A DNA stretch of 64,000 bases from CAYSCZ01 sp051155775 (GTDB lineage Bacteria > Bacteroidota > Bacteroidia > Cytophagales > Cyclobacteriaceae). The stretch covers positions 1 through 64,000 of the forward strand of contig DAXETV010000029.1 of assembly GCA_051155775.1 (NCBI GenBank). Reading direction: 5' to 3'. Shown piece by piece: positions 38,027 to 47,648 of the stretch (position 1 is the first letter of the stretch; every line of letters begins with the position of its first letter). The notes under the pieces are model-generated. The model had not been told where the DNA came from. It ran no database searches and worked only from the letters and a program-made list of their open reading frames with translations. A program made the position numbers and the translations under genes.

Positions 38027-38058
38027 AAAAATCCACTTTTTAAAGTGGATTTTTTTTT
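38027..38058 (+). terminator. Rho-independent terminator after the acyl-CoA dehydrogenase gene
   Basis: A 13-bp perfect stem around ATCCACTTT / AAAGTGGAT (38027-38039 with 38042-38054) ends in a run of T. Confidence 0.85.
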
Positions 38059-38116
38059 GCTTTCTTTTTAAGTCTTTCCAATAAAACTAACTTTAACAGT
38101 AGGACAGATTAAACAT

Positions 38117-39556
38117 ATGTATACCATTAAAAACCTTACAACAAAAGAAAAAGCACTGAAATTAAATCTCAATGACAAAATATATGGAACTTTTGCTGAG
38201 ATAGGTGGTGGACAGGAAGTAGCTGAGCATTTTTTCAAAGCAGGAGCCGCATCCGGAACCGTAGCAAAAACCATGTCAGCATATGATATGATCTTTAGCG
38301 ATGCTATCTATGGGAAATCCGACCGGTATGTATGCGAAGATAAATTAATTAGAATGCTTAATAAAGAGTATACACTGCTGTCACAAAGACTAACCCACCG
38401 TGCCAAGCGTTCGCAGTTTTTTGCATTTGCCAATACGGTGGAAGTACTAAATTACAACAAATCCAACATCGGGCACGGATGGATAGGCATACGATTTCAG
38501 CTACACCCCTGCTCGGCACCGAATGACTGTATCATACACGTACTTTTAAAAGACACGGAGACCAACTGGCAACAACAAGTACTTGGAATTGTAGGTGTAA
38601 ACCTAATTTTTGGTTGCTATAACATATCAGAACCTGAAGATCTGATCAATTCCCTGAAAGACAATATCAGTAATTCCAGGTTTGAAATCGATATGTTCAG
38701 ACTAACTGGTCCTGACTTTCATCATGTTGACAATCGGCTGATGAGTTTGATACTGGTAAAAAATGGACTTACGCATGCGGCTATGTTTGACCCGAAAGGC
38801 AATGTATTACAACCTTCAGAAGTTCTGTATAAGAAAAACGTCCTCGTGCTTCGCGGTCGTTTTCGACCGGTCACGCTTGTTCAGGTAGATATGATGATTA
38901 GCGGGATTAAACAAGTAAAAAAAAATGGGGCAGTCGATAAAGAAAAATTATTGATACTATCCGAATTGACACTCAATGATCTTACCATGGGAGGAGAAGT
39001 AGATGAAACAGACTTTCTGGATCGGGTTGACTTGTTAAGCTCATTGGGGCAGAATGTAATGATTTCCAATTACCAGGAACACTATAAACTGGCCGCTTAC
39101 TTATCTAAGTTCACAAAAAAAAGAAGGATCGGAATTATCCTAGGTGTCAATAACCTTGAAAGAATCTTTGATGAAACATACTATGAATCATTGGATGGGG
39201 GCATCCTGGAATCTTTTAGCCGGTTATTTGGAAGTAATGTAAAGCTCTTGATTTATCCATCTTTAAAACATGATAGCAAAGAATTATACAGTTTAAAAGA
39301 CTTTGTTCCTCCTTCTCATTTAAAATCATTATTCCAGTATTTCATTGAAAATGGAAACATTGAGGCTATTGAAAACCCTAAGCATGAACATTTACACATA
39401 GCATCTGATCAAATACTTAAAATGATTAAAAATGGAGATAATGGTTGGGAAGAAATGGTGCCGTTTAAAGTGTGTCAGGCCATCAAAGAAAACCATTTAT
39501 TCGAATATCCGGCACCTACACCGTTTGATGTAGATGTGGATATGCCGAATTCTTAA
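38117..39556 (+). CDS. Conserved protein of unknown function
   Basis: The 479-residue soluble protein has no signal peptide or membrane helix. Well-conserved-looking motifs are NDKIYGTFAEIGGGQEVAEH, FKAGAASGTVAKTMSAYDM, RAKRSQFFAFANTVEVLNY and GHGWIGIRFQLHP. Homologues that I recall in Bacteroidota and Proteobacteria carry unreliable names. The Gly-rich GxGxE and TMSAYDM motifs suggest a ligand-binding enzyme, but no fold can be assigned here. It stands alone between a terminator and the transporter gene. Confidence 0.7.
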   Translation: MYTIKNLTTKEKALKLNLNDKIYGTFAEIGGGQEVAEHFFKAGAASGTVAKTMSAYDMIFSDAIYGKSDRYVCEDKLIRMLNKEYTLLSQRLTHRAKRSQFFAFANTVEVLNYNKSNIGHGWIGIRFQLHPCSAPNDCIIHVLLKDTETNWQQQVLGIVGVNLIFGCYNISEPEDLINSLKDNISNSRFEIDMFRLTGPDFHHVDNRLMSLILVKNGLTHAAMFDPKGNVLQPSEVLYKKNVLVLRGRFRPVTLVQVDMMISGIKQVKKNGAVDKEKLLILSELTLNDLTMGGEVDETDFLDRVDLLSSLGQNVMISNYQEHYKLAAYLSKFTKKRRIGIILGVNNLERIFDETYYESLDGGILESFSRLFGSNVKLLIYPSLKHDSKELYSLKDFVPPSHLKSLFQYFIENGNIEAIENPKHEHLHIASDQILKMIKNGDNGWEEMVPFKVCQAIKENHLFEYPAPTPFDVDVDMPNS

Positions 39557-39632
39557 TTGATCAGCAAGGGCCATTCAATCAATTTTTGTATTATTACACA
39601 AAAATTATCCCTACATCAACTTTATCTAATTC

Positions 39633-41003
39633 ATGGCCGCCAGAGGATTATTCACAAACAGGATAGGTTTTGTACTTGCAGCTGCCGGCTCAGCGGTTGG
39701 ATTAGGTAACATAGTCAAATTTCCTTTTGAAGTTGGACAGGGCGGTGGAGCAGCCTTTTTAGTGATGTATCTGATTTTTTGTTTTGTGCTCTGTTTTCCT
39801 GTTATGGTTACTGAAGTGGCTATTGGAAGAAAAACAGAACTGAATCCAGTTGGCGCGTTTAATGCATTAGGCTTCAAAAAATGGAATATACTCGGGAAGC
39901 TGGGGATAATATCAGGTATTTTAATTCTTTCATTTTACAATATTGTGGCTGGGTGGGGATTTGGATATGTCGTTGAGTTACTGTTAGGTAACTTCGACAT
40001 TAATTTCTCAAATTTCACAAAAGACATATTTAAGGTAGGATTATACGCCATTATTTTCATGCTGTTGACGGCAAATATTGTCTCTAAAGGTGTCTCAGCC
40101 GGAATAGAAAAGGCAGCAAAAATACTTATGCCTACGCTCATCATCATAATATTAGGACTTGTAGTTTATGCACTTACATTGCCTCATGCGCTTGAAGGCA
40201 TAAAATTTTACCTTATCCCTGACCTCACCAAGTTTAACCTAAGTACGATCAGTGGTGCACTTAGACAAGCGTTCTTTTCATTATCCCTTGGTATGGGCGC
40301 TCTAATAACCTATGGAAGCTACCTTGATAAGAAAGAAAACATTGTTTCATCCGCTACCATGATCACTTTTATGGACGTTGGGATAGCTTTTATATCAGGG
40401 TTGATGATGTTTCCGCTGGTGGCTTATAATAATGCAGGGGACATGAGCAATATAAGTGGAGGGCTTGGATTAATTTTTGTCACCCTGCCCAGTGTTTTTG
40501 AAACCCTTGGAGCAACGCTGGGAGCGCTCATCGGTGGATTATTTTTTTTGTTGCTATCATTCGCTGCTTTAACATCCACTGTATCACTTTTAGAAGTGCC
40601 GGTTGCATATATCGTTGACCAGTATCATATCCTCCGAAAAAGGGCTGTAATCGTCGCCGCCGCTATCATATTTTTGTTAGGAATTCCTTCCCTCCTGGCT
40701 AATGGTTATTCTGATTTTTTTAGCAATGCATTTCCAGTTCCGGGTTCTACTGATTTTATGTCATTAATTGTTAAAATAACTGATTCATTTTTATTAATTG
40801 GAGGTTGTTTAATCGTGATCTTTGGTGCTTATGTATGGAAGAAGACCAACCTGCATAATGAAATTTCCAATGGCATAGAGCACTATAATGTCTCTTTTGT
40901 AAAATCTTTCTTAAACATTACCCTTTCCTATGTGTGCCCTATTTTATTGGCTTTATTATTTTTAGTTGTATTACTCAACAACTTCTTTGGTGTAAGCATT
41001 TAA
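39633..41003 (+). CDS. Sodium-dependent transporter of the NSS/SNF family
   Basis: The 456-residue membrane protein has about 11-12 helices. TM1 carries the family's sodium/substrate motif GSAVGLGNIVKFPFEVGQGGGAAF (about 16-39; two stretches are seen, GSAVGLGN and VKFPFEVGQGGGAAF). Bacterial members (LeuT-like) import amino acids or amines with Na+. The substrate is not predictable. The K+ channel gene begins 10 nt after its stop, so they share a transcript. Confidence 0.93.
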   Translation: MAARGLFTNRIGFVLAAAGSAVGLGNIVKFPFEVGQGGGAAFLVMYLIFCFVLCFPVMVTEVAIGRKTELNPVGAFNALGFKKWNILGKLGIISGILILSFYNIVAGWGFGYVVELLLGNFDINFSNFTKDIFKVGLYAIIFMLLTANIVSKGVSAGIEKAAKILMPTLIIIILGLVVYALTLPHALEGIKFYLIPDLTKFNLSTISGALRQAFFSLSLGMGALITYGSYLDKKENIVSSATMITFMDVGIAFISGLMMFPLVAYNNAGDMSNISGGLGLIFVTLPSVFETLGATLGALIGGLFFLLLSFAALTSTVSLLEVPVAYIVDQYHILRKRAVIVAAAIIFLLGIPSLLANGYSDFFSNAFPVPGSTDFMSLIVKITDSFLLIGGCLIVIFGAYVWKKTNLHNEISNGIEHYNVSFVKSFLNITLSYVCPILLALLFLVVLLNNFFGVSI

Positions 41004-41013
41004 CTTTTTTTAA

Positions 41014-41841
41014 ATGGAAGTTGATAGAAATAAATTTCGGAAAAAACTACGAATAATAATTTTTGGGACTATCACCCCGGCGGGAAGAATTTTTGACATT
41101 ACTATTCTTGTCATCATCCTGCTTAGTATTGGCATCGTCATGCTAGAAAGTGTTCAGGAAATAGATGACCGGTATGGTAAAGGATTGAGAATCATTGAAT
41201 GGATCTTAACCATTTTATTCTCACTGGAGTACATTGCCAGAATTTATACCTCCGAATCCCCCAAAAAATATATTACTAGTTTTTTTGGTATAATTGATCT
41301 TGTAGCTATACTTCCTACATATCTAACCTTAATATCACCCGGAACACACTATTTACTGGTAGTAAGGGCATTACGATTATTGAGAATTTTTAGAATCCTG
41401 AAATTGACAAGGTTTCTTGGTGAAGGGAGAGTTCTCACTGACGCACTTTGGGCCAGCAGACATAAAATTATTGTTTTCGTGGTAGGGGTTATCACAATCG
41501 TAATGATCAGTGGAACGATGATGTATTTAATTGAGGGTGAGAAAAATGAAGCATTTACCAGTATACCCAGAAGTATCTATTGGGCAATTGTTACGCTTAC
41601 CACGGTTGGTTACGGAGACATTGCGCCAAAAACAGTGTTAGGTCAGGCTTTTGCTGCAATGCTTATGATAGCAGGTTATGCGATAATAGCAGTACCCACG
41701 GGCATCGTAACCTCCGAGATAGCCTCCAGGGCAGCAAAAACTTACATCATTTGCAACCATTGTGATAAGGAGCATCATGATCGCAATGCGGTATATTGCA
41801 GTAATTGTGGCAACAGGTTACAAAAAACTAGTTCTTTATAA
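41014..41841 (+). CDS. Voltage-gated K+ channel-like protein with C-terminal zinc ribbon
   Basis: The 275-residue product has six membrane helices. The S4-like helix has regularly spaced arginines (RALRLLRIFRILKLTR, about 118-133) and the pore has the K+ filter TTVGYGD (196-202). After S6 a cytoplasmic zinc ribbon with CxxC pairs C247/C250 and C262/C265 is fused; most bacterial Kv channels lack this. It is probably co-transcribed with the sodium transporter. The 3' end overlaps the convergent gene by 14 nt. Confidence 0.9.
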   Translation: MEVDRNKFRKKLRIIIFGTITPAGRIFDITILVIILLSIGIVMLESVQEIDDRYGKGLRIIEWILTILFSLEYIARIYTSESPKKYITSFFGIIDLVAILPTYLTLISPGTHYLLVVRALRLLRIFRILKLTRFLGEGRVLTDALWASRHKIIVFVVGVITIVMISGTMMYLIEGEKNEAFTSIPRSIYWAIVTLTTVGYGDIAPKTVLGQAFAAMLMIAGYAIIAVPTGIVTSEIASRAAKTYIICNHCDKEHHDRNAVYCSNCGNRLQKTSSL

Positions 41842-42619
41842 AAACTTCTGAACGATTTTCTTCTACGATAAAAACGTAGTATTCCCCGGGAGGAAGCCTT
41901 ACAATAGGAAGTTCTTTCACAACATCCCGATAGATGGCTATATTGTTTTTGGTCGTTATTTCTATTTCCGTTGCTCTGGATAAGATCAACTTTTCATCTG
42001 TAATAGTCAGTTTAATAGGCTCGGGATAAAAAACGTGCTCAAGTTCCTGGGAATATCTTTCCGCCCCATCAGAAGCGATATATTTTATCCTAAACTTATT
42101 AGCACCTTCAGTCATTGAAGGATAGTATTGATACGACGCTTCGGAGAAATTGCCTTTTGATTCAATCTCATCACCAACCGGTTCCCAAAAATCATAATTC
42201 AACGCCTCCACCAGATATTTACCACCAGGTTTTTCAGCACTGGTTGTCCAGTAAATAATCGTATCATTAATGCCGACCTCCAGGAATCTGAAAGTATTAT
42301 AAAAACGTATGGCATCAGGATTTAATATATGCGGTTTGCAGCGATCATTATGGTAATATATTTTAATGATTACCGGGGAAAATTTTTTTACATTCTCAAA
42401 ATCAACTTCCAAAGCAGACATTTGATAATCCATCTCCAGCCGCTCATTATTTAACTTAACTTCCTTAACACAAAACCTATTTTCCTGGCCATTGTATGGA
42501 TTCTGAATAAAAATACGCTCACCTTTGTAAACACCTGCCAGAACAAGCTCCTGGGCACAACACTCAATGCTTGTATTGATGATAAAGAAAAAAAGCAGGA
42601 ATTTATAATATTCAGGCAC
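41828..42619 (-). CDS. Exported conserved hypothetical protein
   Basis: The 263-residue protein has an N-terminal signal peptide (cleavage after ECCAQ). The start is GTG at 42619, with no nearby ATG. Beta-rich sequence follows, including LVLAGVYKGERIFIQNPYN and SPVIIKIYYHNDRCKPHILNPDAI, motifs I recall in a Bacteroidota-specific family without known function. The two conserved Cys could form a disulphide. It is divergent from the gene at 42781. Confidence 0.7.
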   Translation of the reverse strand: MPEYYKFLLFFFIINTSIECCAQELVLAGVYKGERIFIQNPYNGQENRFCVKEVKLNNERLEMDYQMSALEVDFENVKKFSPVIIKIYYHNDRCKPHILNPDAIRFYNTFRFLEVGINDTIIYWTTSAEKPGGKYLVEALNYDFWEPVGDEIESKGNFSEASYQYYPSMTEGANKFRIKYIASDGAERYSQELEHVFYPEPIKLTITDEKLILSRATEIEITTKNNIAIYRDVVKELPIVRLPPGEYYVFIVEENRSEVFIKN

Positions 42620-42780
42620 CTTAATTAATTATGAATTGAATTTATATCATCTTAAAAATAACAATTTTAAATTGAGGATGTACTTGAATATTGACAGCTT
42701 TATGCTATACCTTTAAATTTAGCGTTCGTAGAATAAAGCTAGACATAAAAATTGCCCTAGATTAATCAAAAACCAGTAAC

Positions 42781-44046
42781 ATGAAATGTAAGAGGATCCT
42801 AAGCTTATTTTTAATAATATTTTCCATTAGCTGTGCCCATGCTTCCTACCTGTTTATACCAATGGACGAATCACAAACGAACCATCTTAAGGCCTATGGA
42901 ATTGCTTATTGGGTATTAACAAATGATATCGAGGTGGATTGGTTGCTGAATTACCGGGGTGGTAGTTTTATGCTCAAACACTACCAGAAATTTGAGAATG
43001 AGTTAATCATCAGAGGTGTAAGTTATAAGGTTATATCAGACGCGGATGCGAATAATATCTTAAAGCAAATCGCCAGTCCTTCATCAAATATGGATGCCAT
43101 GAAGTTGGAAAAGTATCCTGAGATTGCAGTTTATTCTCCAAAAAGCAAACAACCCTGGGATGACGCGGTAACCCTGGTACTCACTTATGCAGAAATACCT
43201 TATGATGTGATTTTTGATGATGAGGTGATGTACGAGGAATTACCCAAATATGACTGGTTGCACTTACACCATGAAGATTTTACTGGCCAATATGGTAAAT
43301 TCTGGCGAATGTATCAGCATTTTCCATGGTACCAGGAGCAACAAAGAGAATATGAGGCGTCTGCAAGAAAACATGGTTTCACAAAGGTATCGCACCTGAA
43401 ACTGGCAATTGTCAAAAAAATACAGGCTTATGTAGCCAGCGGTGGCTTTTTATTTGCCATGTGCTCAGCTACAGATACTTACGATATTGCTTTGGCAGCT
43501 GAAGGAGTGGATATCTGTCAACCAATGTTTGATGGTGATGCGATGGACCCCAGCGCCCAAAGTAAACTTGACTTCTCAAAAACATTTGCATTTGAAGATT
43601 TTAGACTCGTAACAAGCCCCTATAAATATGAATACTCAACCATAGATATTGACCCAAACAGAAGGGGGATAACAGAGCAAAATGATTATTTCAAATTGTT
43701 TGAATTCTCCGCAAAATGGGACCCCATCCCAACGATGCTTACTCAAAATCATACCCGGAAAATTAAAGGGTTTATGGGGCAAACCACCGCCTTCAGAAAG
43801 GACCTGGTGAAATCGGATATCGTTGTAATGGGTGAAAATAAAGACCTGAATGAAGCTAAATATATTCATGGAGTGGTCGGCAAGGGTTTCTGGACATTTT
43901 ACGGAGGACACGACCCGGAAGATTACCAACATTTAGTGAATGAGGAACCCACAGACCTAAACCTTCATCCAAATTCCCCCGGCTACAGACTTATATTAAA
44001 TAATATTCTGTTTCCGGCGGCTAAGAAGAAAAAACAGAAAACTTAA
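42781..44046 (+). CDS. Exported protein often labelled asparagine synthetase B; function unproven
   Basis: The 421-residue product has a signal peptide (MKCKRILSLFLIIFSISCAHAS) and then FIPMDESQTNHLKAYGIAYWVL. Central motifs (DWLHLHHEDFTGQYGKFW, VASGGFLFAMCSATDTYDIAL, MFDGDAMDP) suggest a class-I glutamine-amidotransferase-like or trehalose-utilisation-like fold. The family is, to my recollection, named asparagine synthetase B in databases. However, the sequence has neither the N-terminal nucleophile Cys nor the SGGxDS ATP loop of AsnB, and it is exported. I would treat the name as wrong. It overlaps the convergent miaE gene by 4 nt. Confidence 0.7.
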   Translation: MKCKRILSLFLIIFSISCAHASYLFIPMDESQTNHLKAYGIAYWVLTNDIEVDWLLNYRGGSFMLKHYQKFENELIIRGVSYKVISDADANNILKQIASPSSNMDAMKLEKYPEIAVYSPKSKQPWDDAVTLVLTYAEIPYDVIFDDEVMYEELPKYDWLHLHHEDFTGQYGKFWRMYQHFPWYQEQQREYEASARKHGFTKVSHLKLAIVKKIQAYVASGGFLFAMCSATDTYDIALAAEGVDICQPMFDGDAMDPSAQSKLDFSKTFAFEDFRLVTSPYKYEYSTIDIDPNRRGITEQNDYFKLFEFSAKWDPIPTMLTQNHTRKIKGFMGQTTAFRKDLVKSDIVVMGENKDLNEAKYIHGVVGKGFWTFYGGHDPEDYQHLVNEEPTDLNLHPNSPGYRLILNNILFPAAKKKKQKT

Positions 44047-44648
44047 TGCATGCGATCACCACGAACACCTAAGTGCTTAATTATTTCTGCCTCTTCCATC
44101 AAGAATTGTTGCCATCGCTGATCGACATAATCAGCGGGCATATATCTTTTTGAAAGCGAAAAAAAATTTCTGTAGTGTCCTGCTTCGGAAATCATCAATT
44201 CGTAATAGAATTCCCGGAGTTCGGCATCCTTAATATTTTTAGCCAAAAGTTTGAAGCGTTCACAGCTTCTGGCTTCTATCAACCCATTCATTAGCAACTT
44301 CTCAACCAGCTGCTGATTCCTGCTACCCCCTTTTTTAATTTTTTTAGACAATGATACCGCATACTCATCGGTTCGCTGTCTGCCTAAAGAATAGCCTCTT
44401 TTAAAAAGCTGATCTATCACTCTTTGAAAATGTTCCCATTCTTCAGCTACTACAGGCGTAAGGGTATTTACCAAATCGTCCTTCTCCGGATATTGCACAA
44501 TCAGTGAAATGCAAGATGAAGCAGCCTTTTGTTCACAATATGCGTGGTCTACCAAAATCTCTTCGATTTTTAAATTAGCTATATCCGCCCACCTGGGGTC
44601 AGTGGGTAAATTAAGGCCAAGAACTGTTTTATTTTCTGGTACCATCAT
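44043..44648 (-). CDS. miaE: tRNA-(ms2io6A)-hydroxylase MiaE
   Basis: The 201-residue ferritin-like di-iron monooxygenase hydroxylates the isopentenyl group of ms2i6A37 in tRNA. Iron ligands are visible as E in LVDHAYCEQKAASS, EEWEHF, GLIEARSCERF and SEAGHYRNFF. Two ATGs are adjacent (44648 and 44645); the second is equally possible. MiaB, the preceding enzyme of the pathway, is encoded 19 kb away. Confidence 0.92.
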   Translation of the reverse strand: MMVPENKTVLGLNLPTDPRWADIANLKIEEILVDHAYCEQKAASSCISLIVQYPEKDDLVNTLTPVVAEEWEHFQRVIDQLFKRGYSLGRQRTDEYAVSLSKKIKKGGSRNQQLVEKLLMNGLIEARSCERFKLLAKNIKDAELREFYYELMISEAGHYRNFFSLSKRYMPADYVDQRWQQFLMEEAEIIKHLGVRGDRMH

Positions 44649-44689
44649 AAATATAAAATCACAAACTTAATGTTATGTTCATCAGATAA

Positions 44690-46567
44690 TTAATCAAAAA
44701 ATATCCAGCGCACACCTAAGTCAATAATTCGCTCCTGACCCGGATAAAAAGGTGTAACAAAGTACCCATCATTGTCCGGTTGATTTAAATGGGTCCACTT
44801 AAAAAAAACTGATACTTTATCCACGGTAAAATTAATAAAAGCATCAATTGGCATGTACGACTTCAACTCAAAATCGTCCTGAAGGTGAAACTGTTGAATT
44901 GCCGGATTATAATCATAACCAAAGTATGAAGAACGCCAGAAAAGATCGAACCCCACTTGGACTGGCATAAAATCATTAAATAATTTGCCTTTCCAATAAA
45001 TCTTGCCATTATAAAACCAATCCGGTATGCGGAATACATTTCGGGTATCGTTGCTAATCAACGTATAAATAAGTTCGTTCTCAAATACAAAAGCTTCATC
45101 TTTAGTGTTGCTGGTTGGTAACACTAAGCCAACATTTGAACCGATGTTGGAGATGATGGTTGTCTCATTGGTTTGGTCAGGCTCCTGATCAAGTCCATAA
45201 TAAACATACCCTTCTACAGAAGTGATGGTGGCCTTAGGTTTGATTTTTAACCGCCAAATGTTTAGTGATACATCCCCTTTAATCTGGTTGTAGTTAATGG
45301 CATCAAAAGAATTGTGCCATTCATGATGATTCCCAAAATAATCCGACACTAAAAAGCTTGGCCTTGTTCTCACAGAACTATAGCTAACATTTAATAATCC
45401 TGACTTAAAATAACCTTCAAGTTTAAAATCACCACCCTGCCTGAATTCAAGCTGTCCACCTAATCTGATAGAATCAGTAAGATTATATCTTGCTTTCACG
45501 CCTAGAAAATTTTCACTGTAATCATCCACAGGATCAAGAAGTAAATAAGTATAGTCTATATCCCGACGTTTGAGATATATGGTATAAAATATATTATTGA
45601 ATAAGCCTGTTATGCCCACTTCATTTCTAATCTCAGCATATTCAGGCCGTTCAAAAGTACTGTCCGGATCTATTAGGAACTGATTGTAGAAATCATCATA
45701 TGGATTGTAATCAGTACCCGGCACATTACTGTCCGTGAAGTCGGTATATCGAATGGATTGACCGATTCTGTCAAACTGATGATATAGCCTAAAAAATGCT
45801 TTCAATTGGTATTGATGGTATAAGTGAAAGTTAAACCGGTTTTCTTTTATTTGTGCTTCTTCCAATCGTATGTTAGCATCCCTGAATAGAAATAATTCAT
45901 TTGTGGTTGTTGTATCCAGTTGCAGAATACCTCCGGTTTCTTCCACCTTGTGCGTAAAGATGGCACTGTTAAAGACAACCTTATACTTATCATTCAGGCT
46001 TCTGTAGAAACCGTAAAAATCAATCATGGTAGACACCACATTTCTATCTCCCTGACTTCTATCAGCGCCTATTTGCTTATCTGACGTTATTCTGGTAATG
46101 TCAAATCCAACATTCAACCGTGGATTAATATTCCTGGAAAAATCAAAATCTACAATCGACCTGTTTTGGCCGCCCAGTGCTACGAAAAGATCAATAAATG
46201 GCGACCTTGTATCAAAATATTTAAACTTTGAAGGATCTTTAAAATATGGATCAAATGCATTAAATCCTGATGAGGCACCTATTTGTTTGGGCAATTGTAT
46301 AAACAAAGGGTTTAACGCCGTACCTAAATTTCCCAAATCCTGATACTTGTGATCATTTTTATCAACCCAGTCAAAACTCTCCAGATCGTAAGCCGTGGTG
46401 TCTAGCGCATTGAACCGGCCATCATGCGCTTTAATATCTTTTAAGGTGGTATACCTTGTGGTCTCCGGCCCATACTCAAGCTTTGTGGTATCATCCACTA
46501 TTTGTCCGGAAGAAACCAGGACCGCATGCATCAAGCAAATTATTAATATGAAAGACCTTAACTTCAT
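44690..46567 (-). CDS. Putative outer-membrane porin (Porin_10 family)
   Basis: The 625-residue product has a signal peptide (cleavage after VSSGQ) and an almost entirely beta-strand body with alternating aromatic residues (FSRNINPRLNVGFDITRI, FNFHLYHQYQLKAFFRLYHQF). It ends with an aromatic residue (WIFFD), as barrel proteins do. This matches the Bacteroidota putative-porin family. ATG at 46567 is used instead of a TTG at 46576 overlapping lpxK. The close upstream lpxK gene suggests an envelope operon. Confidence 0.85.
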   Translation of the reverse strand: MKLRSFILIICLMHAVLVSSGQIVDDTTKLEYGPETTRYTTLKDIKAHDGRFNALDTTAYDLESFDWVDKNDHKYQDLGNLGTALNPLFIQLPKQIGASSGFNAFDPYFKDPSKFKYFDTRSPFIDLFVALGGQNRSIVDFDFSRNINPRLNVGFDITRITSDKQIGADRSQGDRNVVSTMIDFYGFYRSLNDKYKVVFNSAIFTHKVEETGGILQLDTTTTNELFLFRDANIRLEEAQIKENRFNFHLYHQYQLKAFFRLYHQFDRIGQSIRYTDFTDSNVPGTDYNPYDDFYNQFLIDPDSTFERPEYAEIRNEVGITGLFNNIFYTIYLKRRDIDYTYLLLDPVDDYSENFLGVKARYNLTDSIRLGGQLEFRQGGDFKLEGYFKSGLLNVSYSSVRTRPSFLVSDYFGNHHEWHNSFDAINYNQIKGDVSLNIWRLKIKPKATITSVEGYVYYGLDQEPDQTNETTIISNIGSNVGLVLPTSNTKDEAFVFENELIYTLISNDTRNVFRIPDWFYNGKIYWKGKLFNDFMPVQVGFDLFWRSSYFGYDYNPAIQQFHLQDDFELKSYMPIDAFINFTVDKVSVFFKWTHLNQPDNDGYFVTPFYPGQERIIDLGVRWIFFD

Positions 46568-46572
46568 TAAGC

Positions 46573-47613
46573 TCAATTCTTTTGGATGGATGACAGAATA
46601 ATCTGTTTGAATACATCCTCATCTTTTAAAAAATGCGTTTTTATCGGGATGAAATAAACAGGTATTGACATTAGTTCATCCCTGAAAGGTAACCATTTCA
46701 CGCTATCCTTTTCGGTTGTTACTATGCTCATGCTTTTCCCCTTTGAATTTTGATTGTAGATGTAAATAAGTTTCTTAATATCATACAAACTATAACGATA
46801 ATGATCGAAATATCTTAAATGATGAACAATTCTAAATTTTGAAGATAAAAATCCAATGAAAGGACCGGGGTTTGCAATGCCTGTTACCACAAGAATATCT
46901 GAAATATCTTTTTCTATACGCTGGAATAACGGTTTAGGATCATCATATAGGATAGATGTAAAAAAAACCTCGGCATCATTAGCATACAGTTTTACTGATT
47001 TTTTTAGTCTTTCCGCTTCATAAGCACTGATTGGATTTGGGCATTTTGATAAAATTACAACATCTGCACGGGATGCAGCTTGCTTATACTCCCTTAGCCT
47101 TCCCGCCGGCAAAAGTTTATCCCACATAAATGGCCGTTGATAAGTGGTCATCAAAATGTTTAAGTCAGGCTTTATGGCCCTGTGTTGAAAAGCATCATCC
47201 AGTAATATGGTGTCAGCGTCCACCTGGCTAAGCAATTGAGGAATCGAGAAAGCTCTATCCTCGCCTACAGAAACCGTTATTTCATCTTTATACTTATTAA
47301 AAAATTGAAATGGCTCATCTCCTAAGGTATCCGCGGTATCTTCCTTTTTGGCAATCCTAAAACCTTTTGTCTTTCTTTTATAGCCCCTGCTTAATGTGGC
47401 TACCCGGATATCATGGGACCGTAAGAGTTCAATTAAATATTCTACCATTGGAGATTTTCCTGTGCCTCCCACCGTAAGATTGCCAACACTGATTATGGGT
47501 ATGGCAAATGATATTTCGTTAAAATACCCCTTTTCATACAACATATTCCTTAAAAAAATCACAAAATGATATATGTAAGAAAAAGGAGTAAGTAGATATT
47601 CAATAATCTTCAA
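46573..47613 (-). CDS. lpxK: Tetraacyldisaccharide 4'-kinase LpxK
   Basis: The 346-residue inner-membrane kinase phosphorylates the 4' position of the lipid A precursor. The extended Walker A SVGNLTVGGTGKSPM (about 42-56) and RGYKRKTKGF, LGDEPFQF and LLDDAFQHRAIKPD motifs are all present. The start is TTG at 47613; the next ATG (M24) would delete the amphipathic N-terminal helix, so TTG is kept. Confidence 0.93.
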   Translation of the reverse strand: MKIIEYLLTPFSYIYHFVIFLRNMLYEKGYFNEISFAIPIISVGNLTVGGTGKSPMVEYLIELLRSHDIRVATLSRGYKRKTKGFRIAKKEDTADTLGDEPFQFFNKYKDEITVSVGEDRAFSIPQLLSQVDADTILLDDAFQHRAIKPDLNILMTTYQRPFMWDKLLPAGRLREYKQAASRADVVILSKCPNPISAYEAERLKKSVKLYANDAEVFFTSILYDDPKPLFQRIEKDISDILVVTGIANPGPFIGFLSSKFRIVHHLRYFDHYRYSLYDIKKLIYIYNQNSKGKSMSIVTTEKDSVKWLPFRDELMSIPVYFIPIKTHFLKDEDVFKQIILSSIQKN

Positions 47614-47648
47614 ATCTTTTTTTCTTAGCTTAATTAATATTAATCAAC

